A stretch of DNA of 64,000 bases from Suillus spraguei (Eukaryota > Basidiomycota > Agaricomycetes > Boletales > Suillaceae), in the NCBI GenBank assembly GCA_016800925.1, contig JABCPU010000201.1, positions 57,746 through 121,745 of the forward strand, read 5' to 3'. Positions 23,901 through 34,937 of this stretch are shown here, one piece after another. Every line of letters begins with the position of its first letter. Position 1 is the first letter of the stretch. A program made the position numbers and the translations under genes. The notes beneath the pieces are model-generated. The model worked only from the letters and a program-made list of their open reading frames with translations, was not told where the DNA came from and made no database searches.

Positions 23901-25933
23901 GTCAGAGTTCCCGTTTTGTCGCTAAACACAAATTCGATCTGTCCGAGCTCCTCGACAAGTGAGCTTGTGCGGCAGAGCGCAGGCGTGTCAGAGGGCGCAT
24001 AGTACATGTCCAGATCGGCGTTGATGAGTTGGGCTTGTTGGAATTTGACGACTTCCATGGTGACGATGAGTGAAATAGGGATGAGATTGTTATAGAGGAT
24101 GATAAAGGTGAGAATGTCTGAAGAGTTCAAGTCAGTGAGGGTAAGTAGAAAAAAATAGAGAAATATGCCTAACCCTCCATGAATACTTTTGCTGCTCAAA
24201 CGTGATGAGTCTGCGGTCAGAATAAGTTTCTCAGAGAGGTACCCACCTTTCCCGGTGAATGTGCTCGGCTCCACCAAATACCATTGCTGGTCAGACAAAA
24301 ACCACTACAAAAGTTCTGTCAGCCCTGATCTTTGATAAGGTAGATAGATTAAACACACTGTATTGATGCTGGCGCCGATCGTACTCCCAAGTGAGAGAGC
24401 AAGGAGGAAGACGAAGAGGAAGATAATGTGAATATTTACTTGGCGCTCGACTGCCGTACGTTTGATGGGTGCCGCACTGTACCTGAGGTCAGCATTGCTG
24501 GGAATCGCAAAGATTCTGCAGACTAAAAGTTTTCAAACAAGCTCAAACCACTCACGTTGCATTTCGCATGAGCTTCGTCTCATGACCCGAGAACACTACG
24601 ATCCCATATACCCACGGTGTGTTCCTCAACTGCGCGCCTCTCAACAACATCTGATCTGGGCCCAACGGTACAGTCTTCGGTACATTCATGTCGCTCAATA
24701 GTTCCAACGTTCCCTCATATGTGTATAATGAGTTGTTTGGCTGTTCCGAGCGCAACGTACCGTGCAAAGCGCTTGCGAGAGATGCCGAGGTGAGCGAGTA
24801 AGTTTGTGGGGAAGCTTGTTTGATTTTGAGGTTGGTCTCGCTGGAGAGCGTCTGTCAGGGGAAAAAAGAAATTCAAGAGGGCAACGCACCCGTCGAGATT
24901 GGAAGTCTCTATATAACATAATCCCTCGGGTTCACTAGAAGATATGAGTACCAGGTCGGCCGGTATAAACTCATCTGACTCCACGCGCACGATGTCGCCT
25001 ACACACAGGTCTTTCCATTTCCGTGCGGCGAAAGTGTTTCCGGAGAGCGCCTTGCTAAGTCGTGCGTTGAGCTGGGAGTCGGATTGGTGTCGTTTCTGAG
25101 GTAAGGTGAGAATGGGTTAGTGATTGGAGAAATAACATACAAGGTCTTCTTGAACTTCTTTAAATGCGGAAGCAAGTAGGACCAGGGCCAAGGGTACGAT
25201 AGTAGTATACTGGTTCGTGGGGGAACACCGGGAATCTGCTGAATGCACGCCGTGAACAAAAAGAATAGATTGGCGTATTTCGAGAATTGTTCTACGAGAA
25301 AATGCATCAGTTGGTGTTTCGTGGTGTACACGACGCCAGACGGGGCACACCTGTAAGAAACTTGGGAAGAAACGAAATCATGTTGTACTTGCTCGTGGAC
25401 ACGAAGTTTGAGCAGTAGTCGTCATTCATGAATGGGTTATTGAGAGTGATTATACGCTCGCCAGTAAGCTCGTTGCCCCTCTGCCAGGGCCACTTCCACT
25501 TTCTGCGTCGCTTGAGTGGGCGCATGGGTGTTGATGGTTCTGCCGAAAAGGATGGGCCAGGTGGGAATGCGGGCGACAGAGCGTCATTGTCAAATGCCCA
25601 GCCTTGTGGTTGTCCGTTAGGTGTTGTTGTAAGAGAGGCAGAAGATGCTTCTACGCCAGCTGGGGGTGCAGCAGAACGAGCGAGGGGGAGACCGCTTTCC
25701 TGAGACTGCATTGGTCTTTGAGCAGAATACATGGAAAAATTAGAATGAGAAGCGTCATCATCGTCGTCAAAGAATGGATCCATGAGGTTTGGTTGTGGAG
25801 GATAGCCGGACGGTGTATGATTATTATAATGATCTGATTGCATGTGTGGATTGTTGGTTTCTTGCTGATGGTATCCGTATGCCGCTGGATTGGCAGTATT
25901 AACCAATGCTGCAAATGATTCGTCGCTGTTCAT
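20930..25933 (-). CDS. DRS2: P4-type phospholipid flippase, Drs2-like
   Basis: A trans-Golgi aminophospholipid translocase that flips phosphatidylserine to the cytosolic leaflet, working with a Cdc50-type subunit. The N-terminus ([13 protein letters not shown] at 25933; an upstream in-frame ATG at 25984 is possible) is a long disordered region ending in [15 protein letters not shown], then [15 protein letters not shown] and [21 protein letters not shown] as in Drs2. Conserved blocks follow: [45 protein letters not shown], the phosphorylation site [17 protein letters not shown] (Asp codon 23918-23920), [54 protein letters not shown] and the C-terminal membrane segments. The tail [19 protein letters not shown] is the autoinhibitory basic motif region; it ends SSARPSGY at 20930. 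More than ten introns. No lesion seen. Confidence 0.93.
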
Positions 25934-26031
25934 GGTAGATCGGAGCGGGTGTGAGTAGTGGTAACCGCAGTTGCACGCCGACATGTCTTACATAACCGCT
26001 CCAAAACTGAACTGAACCCGACTTTTTCCAA

Positions 26032-26112
26032 GGTGATATAGTGTAGTGGTTATCACTCGGGATTTTGACATGTAAATGTTCCCGAAACCCAGGTTCGAAC
26101 CCTGGTATTACC
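26032..26112 (+). tRNA. tRNA-Gln (anticodon TTG) with a 10-nt intron
   Basis: Acceptor arms GGTGATA and TATTACC pair (one G-U). The D arm GTG...CAC follows. The anticodon stem CGGGA/TCCCG encloses the loop TT-TTG-A plus T, with a 10-nt intron at 26069-26078 after position 37. The T arm CCAGG-TTCGAAC-CCTGG is perfect and contains the B box; the A box spans GTGTAGTGGTT. The gene lies 98 bp upstream of the DRS2 start and marks the edge of the repeat-rich part of the window. Confidence 0.93.
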
Positions 26113-26250
26113 TCTCCTTTTATTGCTTACTTTTTCACAGCATCATTTGATATAATTTCACCCTCTCGTGCTAATCATAGTTTTACCTCAGGTAATTGAA
26201 TGCCGTACAAAAATATTCGTATTATCTGTACCACACAGTTACTTAGTAAT
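26113..26250. other. Junction between the gene island and the transposon region
   Basis: A T-run (TTTT) just after the tRNA at about 26117 can serve as its RNA polymerase III terminator. No other feature is visible before the proposed Harbinger end. Confidence 0.4.
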
Positions 26251-27195
26251 GGTATTCAAGGTAAAAATATTAAGGTTTTGAAACACGGGTAGATTCTCTC
26301 AGAACTCTCCGGAATGTCGACTGTAAGCGGAGTCTGAATTCGAACTTTGGTCCACACATGCATCATGCCTGCCATCCACCCACAAACTCGATGTTGTTCA
26401 GAGCATCTGATAATTCTTCAAAGACAGGCTGATTCGATTATTATACAGATGCAACCTGCTCATGGTTCTAGAGGGAGAGGTACAACTACTTGTGCGAGGG
26501 GATGTGGGATAACTGTTACCTCAACTACTGCCACTCAATCTAACAGTGATATTCCTAGCAAAATCAGATGGGAGACACCTAACTGTAATCGCACTTCTAC
26601 GCTCATAACGTACCTTTGCACCCACCCTGCTGACTACCAAATACTATTCTATGAAGGCAAGAAAGCTCAATCTGATGATGATGGTCCTCCTTCTGGGAGT
26701 GACAAGGGCAAGATTCATGCAGTAATTGCCAAGCTTATATTTGAGAATGATGAAATGTACCACCATATGTACACTGAAGATTGCACAAAGATTGCACAGG
26801 CCGTCGGCAATCATTTAACTTAGTATGTTGTTTTCTATATACCTCCCCCTATTTGTATGTGTGCTCATTACTCTCAGTCTCAAGGGAAAATATAAGAGTC
26901 ATCGTGTGCCTTCAAGCAGACAGGTGGTGGTGTAAATCCAGATGAACCTGGCACTGCAGTAAATATGTTTTTAAAATAAAAATCAGACAAAATTAAATAA
27001 ATTATAGCACAAGTTCTAAACAACTTTCCATGGTATGAGGAACTTGATAACATTTGGAGGGACCACCCTGCATATGCTGTGAAGACGTTCTCATCTGCTC
27101 CTGGGATGGATCGTGCTGGAGATCTTAAGGCCCTTACTCAATCAAATGCCAAAGGCAAAGCTCCCCTTCCTGCCATTTCCAATGATCACATTGAC

Positions 27196-27440
27196 ATTGT
27201 TCCTAATGCTGACATTGTTCCTACCACTGATGTTGTTCCTACTGCCAATGTTGTTCCTACCGCTGATGTTGTTCCTACTGCTAATGTTGTTCCTACCACC
27301 AATGTTGTTCCTACTACCAACATTGTTCCTACTACTGACGTTGTTCCTACTGCCAACATTGTTCCTACTGCCAATGTGGTTCCTACCACCGACATTGTTC
27401 CTACTGCCAATGTTGTTCCTACCGCTGACATTGTTCCTAA
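27196..27440 (+). repeat. 18-bp minisatellite encoding a hexapeptide repeat
   Basis: About 13 tandem copies of an 18-bp unit encode V-P-T-[T/A]-[D/N]-[V/I]. Variation sits at a few fixed positions, in a pattern like unequal exchange of variant units. All units stay in frame inside Harbinger ORF1. Confidence 0.92.
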
Positions 27441-27634
27441 CCCTTCTAACACTCCATTAAACACAACTCTCTGTAATGGCTTACCTGATGACTTTGCTGA
27501 CCCTGTTGTCAATGACAACTTCACTGACCCTGCCATTGACGACTTTGCTATGCCTGACGAGCCTGGCAATGGTGAGTTTGAGGAGCTGGATGCAATGCAG
27601 GACAATGAGGTGGAAGTGGAGTGTGATGAAGCGG

Positions 27635-28663
27635 TGTCATACATGGTATGAGATTCATACCAAGCTAAGATATAAGGAGTGATAGGAAAGATCCAACAGT
27701 GCATACTATATCTCTAAGTTGTCCTATTATTTTGCTTACACTTTGATTGTCTTTTATATTTTTACTTTGATTTAGTTCCTTCATATTCTATCCCCTTTCA
27801 TTTTATTCCAGAACTTTCTATTCTCAAATTTGATGATTTATCATGCTTTGTAGGATCATTGTAAGATTTGAACTTTATTTGTAATGTACTTAGTAAAAAG
27901 GATGAGTAAGCTCACCCAAAAGGCTTGGTTTGTCAGCTTTTGCATGACCAATTCCTGAGATGACTCAACAGCCTTTTGTCATGCTTTGTAAGAATTCACT
28001 GTATTTATAATGTACTTAGTAAAATAAGCTGACTCAACACACTAAATGGGAAGGTTTCTTACCAATCCATGTATGGAATCATGCTTAGTAAGCAGGGCCT
28101 CCAGAAGGTATATAAGGAGCCCATTTTCACCTGTAAAAAGACTTCCCATCTTTCATTCTTGTCTCCTACCATGTGAGATTTCGTAAGAATAAAAGTGCAG
28201 GCAATCTAGCCTTGAAGTAAGACTAAGAAATCTATATCTACTCTACATTATATACTACCTTACAGGGGTTGACTATATAATACCTAACAGCTCTCAGACT
28301 AAGCTTTACATATACAGATCCAAAGACTCTCTCTTTCAATGGAAGGGAAGACACGCATTCAGAGAACACAACAAAGTTGAAACAGACTTTCATAGGTTGA
28401 AACACAATCTACTAGGGTGAAACATACCTACTATACAACACTACTTCAAATCTCAAACTCAACACTTTCACACAGATCTTCAAGAGAAAGACCATTGAAT
28501 GATACCCACCCAAGAACTCAGCACTTTATCTCCCACGAAGTAGAAAAGTCAGAGACCGTGTACTTAAGAACTGGCAAGAAGTCTTATTCCTGTACAGTTG
28601 TGTTGTCACTGTATACACGTTCTATATAAGACCCTTAAGTAGCAAGACAGCAGTCAGAATACA
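27635..28663 (+). mobile_element. Solo LTR, family LTR-e
   Basis: It begins TGTCATACATGGTATGAG and ends AGTCAGAATACA. GCGG precedes the start (27631-27634) and follows the end (28664-28667), a 4-bp duplication (5 bp AGCGG if the last A is counted differently). The length is 1029 bp. Parts of the same LTR occur at 43412-43510, 62569-63487 and 63764-64000, which confirms the left boundary. An internal tandem-like duplication of about 75 bp (TCATGCTTTGTA...) lies at 27848-28030. Confidence 0.75.
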
Positions 28664-28875
28664 GCGGTACCTCACTAACAAGCCCCCCCTCTCTTCCCCC
28701 TGTGCATACCCATAATAATCTGTCATGCGGCACATTCAAAACTCACGTGGATCTCTTTGCTCACCTAAACCACTGCCATCTATTGTGTCATCATCCATCA
28801 AAACATTGGTGCACACAGTCTTGTCTTCATTGGGTCGTTTGTCGCAGGCTTCATCTTCATGCAAACAAAGCACCA

Positions 28876-29645
28876 TGTTAAGACTGTACTCAAGGGTAGA
28901 AAGATCCGAAGGGCTTTTTGGCCTCAGTTCGTACACTGTGCCCCTTTCTCGAGTAATGCCCCTTATTTCTGGGAGGAGTTATTCGTCCGAAGACCCGGGA
29001 GGGTTGCGTGACGGATCCGGGCGTCCGAAGGTGTCGGATATGATACGTCCGAAGGTAATTCGGAACGTAAGGAGAGGACAGAGATTAAGGCTAGTTTCGG
29101 AACGAGTTCCTAACTAGAAACTAACGGAGATGGACTATCCGAAGATAGAGTCGGAGGTATAGACTATAGGAATCAATCCTAAGTCTCGGAAGGTGACTTT
29201 AAGCGGAGAGTGACTTAAGTCCGGAGGAGGCAGAATGAGTAGAATCTAAGATGATATTCGAACTAAGGTTCTACGGAGATCTACAAGTGGTTTATATACA
29301 GTAAGTATCTAAGACGGATAATCAGCAAGTCCGGGACCGAGGGCTATGTACGAAGTGTAACGGAAGTCTATTAGTTATTGCACAGCGGATCAGTAAGCAT
29401 GAGTCGGAAATGAGCACAGGAAACGGATCAGTAACACAGGATGGAAATATAAACAGCCAGAGTACCGGTAGTAGGAGAAATGACGAAAGGAGATAGACGC
29501 AGGTGTTCACCAGGGAGTTAAGGTGCGAGAAGTGAGTACATTCGGATGGGTGGTTCGGACAGGATCTGTGGACCGGACGGATATGGAAACGATCAGATCT
29601 GGACGGATATGATCGGATCTGAGATTAGAAGTATGGTATATGACA
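28876..29645 (-). mobile_element. Solo LTR, family LTR-d, minus orientation
   Basis: It runs TGTTAAGACTGTAC to GTATGGTATATGACA, 770 bp, flanked by CACCA at 28871-28875 and 29646-29650. It is the reverse complement of the LTR at 56829-57593. It interrupts the C-terminal part of Harbinger ORF1; removing it with one CACCA rejoins an open frame there (CKQSTTLEESSTKRSN). Confidence 0.9.
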
Positions 29646-30244
29646 CACCACACTTGAAGAGAGCAGCACAAAAAGGTCCAACCTTGGGAAGGAGGTAGAT
29701 GGTGTCCATAGGCAAGTTGAGACACTTACAAACAATATATCCTACATCTATACTGCAAGGGCAGCAGCCTCAGAGTACAAGATTGCAAAGGTCAATGCCA
29801 TCCATCATGAATGTGATTTTGACTACCAACATGAGCAAGCTGAGATTGAGCGCAATGAGGCCGCTGCCTTACACCAGCACACTTAACAGTCAAAAAGTCT
29901 TGATCTTTCTTGAAGCACAAGCTAGGGTCCATGCTGAGAAAAAAGCTGTGCTTCAGCTTGAAATTGAACTTCTCAAGCTGAAGGGGGGTGTCGCTGATTA
30001 AAGTAGGCCTTCATTAATTCATGTGCTTCTTGTTGTACTTGTTTTACTGGTGGTTTGTTATTCTCTTGTATCCACATCTTGTGTCTCATATCTCATGTCT
30101 TGTGTCTTGCATTGTAGTTGTGCCTTGTGTCTCGTGTCTCATGTCTTGCATTTTGTATATCATGTCTCACATCCTCTTCAAGTACATATGTGTTGTTACA
30201 TGCATACTAGGTCCTATGTCTTCTAATATTCCCAATACATTTGT

Positions 30245-31791
30245 CTAGTTCAACAGATATTCCACCAACTTTGCGTGAGTTTGGTGGCCAGGAGTGCCTT
30301 GATAAGAAGTATCTCCAACACCCACCTCATCTACATCATTGTCCACTTCCACTACAGGTACATAGGCTTCAAGGGCTGAATCTTCAGTTGTGCTCTTCAT
30401 GCCATGATTCTCTTCAAAATGAATTATCATATTATGAAGAATGATGCAGCACTGAACCCAGTAAGAGATATATGCAAGATGTTTGTCATTTTGCAATGGG
30501 TGTCGAAGATCTCGAAGAGACTGAAAGTGATTTTTAAGAGCAGCAAATGCATGCTCTACCCAGACACAGACCTAAATTACCAAAAATAAATAGACACAAA
30601 GAAAAATAAAATAACACACCTACTCTGGAAAGAGCAGCGTTAAATGTCTTCTGGTCACTGGTCAGGGCCCCATTGACAGGCTTCTTGAAGGGGGGAATGC
30701 ACCATGATTCTAATGGGTAGGCACTATCTGCCCAAATCCAATGGTGATCTCCAAGAAGTGTTGCATGATCATGGTAAACCCAAGTGGACCAGAATGCATA
30801 TGCATCATGTGCACTACCAGTGTGACCAATAGCATAATTTGCTATAGCAAGATTATGGACCATAATAACTGCCTAAAGAATTTAAATTAGAGAGAAAATT
30901 GTCAAATATGAATCCATTGGAGTGGCAGTTGAGGGAATACTGAGACTTCCTACTATAAAAAGCCTCACCATAGAGGCCTGGCTTGTCACAAAGGGACATC
31001 AATGATCCATTAGCAGCTAGAATACCATTCTGCCATTCTAGGCAAGTCCTATCCTCCACAAACCTCCGGGAACGCCCAGCATCATCAGAGTCAAGAGTAG
31101 GGAAGAATATGAATTTGTCGTGTTTTGCAAGTAGGGCAATCATAACACAATTAGTGCAGTTTGTGACTGACCCAATGCTAACACCTGCCCACTGGCAGAT
31201 GTCTTCATTTGAGCTTGCATTGTCATAGTGGCCAGCATGATTAAGGAATATGGCAAGTTGCACTGCAACAGGAAGCTGGTTATTGTTGGAATTATTATGG
31301 AAAATGGGATCATCACTGATCTCATCCAGAATATCATCAAATATTTCTGGAGAAACATGTAGCTTCTTCCTGAATAAATCAGGACAATGGATGGCAAAGT
31401 GGTCCAGGAGCTGGATTTGTGGGGCTTGCATAGGAGGCTCATCAGGTTAATTAAGGACATGGGCACTTTCTATCTCATCCCAAAGAGCAGCAAGTGAGCC
31501 AAGAATCTGAGCAAATTGCTCATGAATTAAAATTGAATTGATGCTTGAGTTGCCAGAATATTCTGAAGAGATAGACATGGATATTGGGGACATTGGGGAC
31601 AGGGGGGATATAGGGGACATGGGGGATATAGGGGACAGGGGAGATGGAGTCCTGATATCAGAATCCTGGGACATAGCTGAGTCTGAATCACCATCATCTT
31701 GTGTGGCATGTTCAACCCATGCCATAGCTACATCTAAGGTAGCAGAATCTACCTGTTGGAGCAGTGCTTGACGTTGTGACTAGCGAGGCAT
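30245..31791 (-). pseudogene. PIF/Harbinger (DDE_4-type) transposase, two in-frame stops
   Basis: From ATG at 31791 the protein opens MPR, a TAG, then SQRQALLQQVDSATLDVAMA and a Ser/Pro-rich SPLSPMSP repeat. After a TAA it continues PMQAPQIQLLDHFAIHCPDL, VSPEIFDDILDEISDDP and LAIFLNHAGHYDNASS. After an intron at about 30868-30925 it reads AVIMVHNLAIANYAIGHTGSAHD and WIWADSAYPLESW, whose Asp is catalytic. A 47-bp intron (about 30580) is followed by CVWVEHAFAALKNHFQSLRDL with the catalytic Glu, then YWVQCCIILHNMIIHFEE, the HARBI1-type ending. It stops at 30245. Only two nonsense codons separate it from an intact frame. Confidence 0.85.
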
Positions 31792-31927
31792 TGGGGATAT
31801 CTTATCATCTCTGATTGATGACTCAAACCGATCTAAGTGAATTTTGGATGGAGCTTGAATTTGATGTGGGGCATACTTTCACATGCTGTGTCAGCATGTG
31901 CTTTAAGCGGAGTTTAAATTAAGCTTT

Positions 31928-32397
31928 TGTCACGAATTCCAAATACAAATCATTACTCTTTTCTCAATTTCCCTAAAGTGTCTAAACCCAGTGCTAAGAC
32001 AAACACAAATCCCATCGAAATCCCTATATTCGCTTCTATAACCAAACTTCTTGATGAAGATGAAGAGATCTTTTATGATGCTATCAGATAAGATAAGATA
32101 GTATCACGTGATCTTAGAACCTTCTAGAATATGATGTCATAACAATGTCACAACTATCACATCGTACGATTCTCATTTCCATTTTATGATTGGCTAGTAG
32201 TTTCAGACTCAGTTTACATCTCAGTTTAAATATGTGTATATAGTTAGCTAGTTTCGCTGTAGTAGTTCTTGAGTTCAAACCTCTTGTATCTACAACTGTA
32301 GCAATCCAAGACGTCCTTGCTCCTCTTTCTTCTTGTGTTAACCTTAATTTGAGTCCTAGTCTCTGCCCTTGCATCAATTCGTTTGTGGGTTGTGACA
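31928..32397. mobile_element. Solo LTR, family LTR-a, uninterrupted copy
   Basis: 470 bp from TGTCACGAATTCC to TTGTGACA, flanked by GCTTT at 31923-31927 and 32398-32402. It aligns throughout with the split copy at 643-2739 and shows the pre-insertion state of the Tc1 target. Confidence 0.92.
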
Positions 32398-32466
32398 GCT
32401 TTTCAAGCCAATTTTCAGAATGTTTCAGAGTCATTTCAGAACGTTCTGAATTTTGCTTTGAATACC

Positions 32467-32646
32467 CTTAGTGTCACTCACTCAAAAAGGGTATTCCAGC
32501 CATTTGCATAATGCTAGGCCAATTTTTTTTCCCCTACATACACAGTGGTATTGTAACTTCCATTCTCCACTCAGATGCTAGTGATTCTATTCTCTGATCA
32601 GAAGTCAGTGATGATGGTCAATCTCAATCTACTATAGGACAATATA
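32467..32646. other. Short unassigned stretch
   Basis: Sequence between the proposed Harbinger end and the second Tc1 element; it includes a second GGGTATTC motif at about 32487. The part next to the Tc1 element appears to join with 33765 as one older transposase gene. Confidence 0.35.
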
Positions 32647-33762
32647 CAGTGGCTCAAAAAAGTGTCCCAATGTTTGTGGATTTTCATATAATTGCTTTAC
32701 TGTGAGTCAGGGCATGGTAATATGACTAAGCTACAGGCTATCAATTCTACTAAGTCTATAAAAATCATTAATTAAATTACCTCTACTACTGGCTCAGCTC
32801 AGACAGTCAGTAATTCCCTCAGGGTGTCCAATATTAAAGCTGTAATAAAGCATAAAACACACTTCTATCTCTGGCTCATGGAAAGTCATGACAAACTTTT
32901 GCGTTAAAGCATCAGTAGTGGACTATTAAGGACTGGAGATGGGTTATCTGGTCAGATGAGACCAAAATACATAGAATTAGGTCATAAAACTTGAAAATTA
33001 ATTTTGTAAGAAAAAGCAGAAGATCTGCTAGAAGCAGGAGAAGTTAAACAAAGCCTTGACTTTGGAGGATGAAACTTGATGGTATAAGGCTATGACATAG
33101 AAATTTTCTGTGAAACAGAGGAGGTAATAAATACAGAGTGCTCCATTTCCACTTCAGATAGGTGTCTGCTAAGAAGTATGTAGGAGCCATGGATTAATAG
33201 AGAAGACACTATCTTTCAAGATGATAGTAACTCCAAGCACACCTCTCAGTTGGCCACTAATGACTTAAAGACCACAATATTAGTATTCTATAATGACCAG
33301 CACAGTCCAAAAACCTCAAACCCATCAAATATCTCTGGTAATTACTCAAGAAATTGCATACAGCCTAATAAAATTCACAATAGGGGCTATTTCAGCTATA
33401 GGACAAAGTTGTAGCAGGATAGAGCAAGATAGCCAGGGAGGGATATCATAAATTGACAGATAATATGTTAGAAGAGTGGCACAAGTGATTAGAACAACAG
33501 GAGATCAAATAAAGGATCAGAATCATAGAGATTGTGTTGGTCAAACTGAAAGTCAAAAAATGTCTCAATGAATCACCAAATGAAAACGACCATATATTCA
33601 CACAGTATGAGCGGATTCCCACGCCACAGGGACCACTAATAAAGCTGAGAAGCAGGGCTTTCTGACATCTTCCTATAGCTTAGTCATATCACCATGCCCT
33701 GACTCACAGTAAAGCAATTATATGAAAATCCACAAACATTGGGACATTTTTTTGAGCCACTG
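32647..33762 (+). mobile_element. Degenerate Tc1-like transposon
   Basis: 1116 bp with TA at 32645-32646 and 33763-33764. It begins CAGTGGCTCAAAAAAGTGTC with about 90 bp of clean terminal inverted repeat on each side. Inside, plus-strand remnants of a Tc1 transposase can be read across several frames: LSGQMRP in place of WSDETK, an QDDSN-KHTS block near 33220 and a decayed QSPDLNPIEH block near 33310. It shares its first 15 bp and the inner GATTCCCACG motif with the element at 907-2522, so they are related subfamilies. Confidence 0.82.
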
Positions 33763-33764
33763 TA

Positions 33765-33955
33765 TATCCAAAGGAGGCAAGCAGATCGCTCTACAGATGA
33801 GTTTGCTAAATATGGAAGACCCAACTATCTATCGTTACACTGGGATTAGTGAGCGCTCAATGTGATACCTTCAGAAGACATATTAGGATACTGGCAAAGT
33901 CATGAGGACACTGCAGTTCAACCCTGCATGCTTGACAGCATTCCTCAGGTAAAAC
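33765..33955 (+). pseudogene. Fragment of a DDE transposase N-terminus (helix-turn-helix)
   Basis: One frame reads ISKGGKQIALQMS and the next MEDPTIYRYTGISERSMRYL followed by a stop and DTGKVM. This resembles the helix-turn-helix start of basidiomycete Tc1/DDE_3 transposases. It seems to have been cut by the Tc1 element to its left. No catalytic domain remains. Confidence 0.45.
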
Positions 33956-34060
33956 CACTTTGGCTATATAGATCTATATAGATCTATATTTTCAATTATA
34001 GAAACTATAGAAACTATAGAAATGTGCCTATTATATACATCTATCATGTACTATTATAGT

Positions 34061-34524
34061 TGTTACAATCATATGTACCACTATTCATTTTACTTTCATT
34101 CCATTCTCGTCCAGTAGAGCATATGTGTATGCTAAACCTTCTGCCTGATGACTCATATGTACGTCTCAACATGTCTGTATTACATAATGCCTTCCTTATT
34201 AGGATATGCAGTTACTCTCCCACAGTTACATGGTCTGTGCAATCATATGGCTAAGCACAGTGTATTATGCTTGTATTCCCCACTTTAATCTTACTAGGTT
34301 TTACCTGGAAATATCCTTCGCTAAAGACCTCCAATCCTTAGTTGTCTGAATCATCTCTAAGTCCCAGCACTCCTTAGACTTAGTCTTGCACTCAGAATCC
34401 TTGACTAACTAAGGAACACATTCCTTAGTCAGTTACCTTGTTCTCTTGTGAACATTGTAGAACTTCCCTGCAACCGCCAAGTGTCCTTTCACTGTTGCTG
34501 GCAATGCCACCCCAGTTTGTAACA
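34061..34524 (+). mobile_element. 5' LTR of chromovirus H (family LTR-b)
   Basis: 464 bp, TGTTACAATCATATG to CCAGTTTGTAACA. The putative transcript start ACTTTAATCTT is at 34282-34292, and a 10/11 complementary site follows the LTR at 34526-34536. It belongs to element H, whose gag begins at 34724. Confidence 0.85.
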
Positions 34525-34723
34525 AAAGATTCAAGTCTATCTGATCATCAACTATCCAGTATTCGACCTAGAACCCTTCATTGCTTAGTAAGCAGGATTA
34601 GCATACACGTACACTAAACCAATTGTCTAGAGGAGCTCTCTGACAAAAGACAAGCCCTAACGGACAGCAAGATAGTGTGTGTAGGCACCGAGAAAGAACA
34701 CTCATTCATGACAAATTCCCATC

Positions 34724-34937
34724 ATGACTACTACTACTATGGGAAAAGAATTCGAATTTAAGATCAGCTTCCCAACTGCTTTTGATGGAGATCATGACAA
34801 CTCCGTGGAGTTCATCTTGTCATGTGACATGTACTTGGATATCAACAAAAAGCTCTACACCACTGACAAGCAAAAAATTATCTTCATTGCTTCATTCATG
34901 ACTGAAAAGAATGCCAAATCTCGGAAGGAGCAGTTCC
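34724..34937 (+). pseudogene. Chromovirus H gag, N-terminal piece
   Basis: It starts MTTTTMGKEFEFKISFPTAF and reads to FMTEKNAKSRKEQFL, where the LTR of element A is inserted after GTTCC (34933-34937). The missing part of the same gag lies on the other strand at 43511-44525, beginning right after the complementary GGAAC (44521-44525). The two pieces join exactly in frame (KEQF-LSHAQSTDSARQ). Confidence 0.85.

Larger units (their letters stand above)
26365..30001 (+). pseudogene. Harbinger ORF1, Myb/homeodomain-like DNA-binding protein, interrupted by two LTRs
   Basis: The N-terminal part has IRWETPNCNRTSTLITYLCTH, YEGKKAQSDDDGPPSGSDKG and IHAVIAKLIFENDEM, the pattern of the Myb-like ORF1 proteins found next to Harbinger transposases in mushrooms. 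After an intron (about 26825-26877) it reads LKGKYKSHR, a frame change, FKQTGGGVNPDEPGTAV, an intron to about 27008, then AQVLNNFPWYEELDNIWRDHPAYAV. A proline-valine hexapeptide repeat follows (about 27196-27440), then an acidic stretch. LTR-e cuts the gene at 27634. The C-terminus resumes near 28740, is cut again by LTR-d, and ends as a coiled coil (RQVETLTNNISYIYTARAAASEY, AIHHECDFDYQHEQAEIERN). Dead copy: frameshifts, stops and two insertions. Confidence 0.72.
26251..32466. mobile_element. PIF/Harbinger DNA transposon with two ORFs, carrying later insertions
   Basis: Two ORFs face each other: a Myb-like ORF1 (+) and a DDE transposase (-), the usual content of a Harbinger element. Candidate ends are GGTATTCAAGGTAAAA at 26251 and its imperfect inverted counterpart ending TTTGAATACC at 32466; 9 bp are identical and several more match. 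The flanking bases (TAA on the left, TTA on the right, one base out) fit the T-W-A target preference but are not an exact duplication, so the ends are provisional. LTR-e (27635-28663), LTR-d (28876-29645) and LTR-a (31928-32397) inserted later, each with its own target duplication. Confidence 0.6.

Noticed and set aside
27186..27704. 172-codon minus-strand ORF opposite the Harbinger ORF1 repeat
   Set aside because: It consists of the antisense of the 18-bp minisatellite (VVGTTLAVGT repeats) and ends inside LTR-e; it is a by-product of the repeat.
30021..30248. 75-codon ORF rich in Val, Leu and Cys after Harbinger ORF1
   Set aside because: Translation of a low-complexity TTGTGTCTCATGTC-type stretch; membrane-like only by composition.
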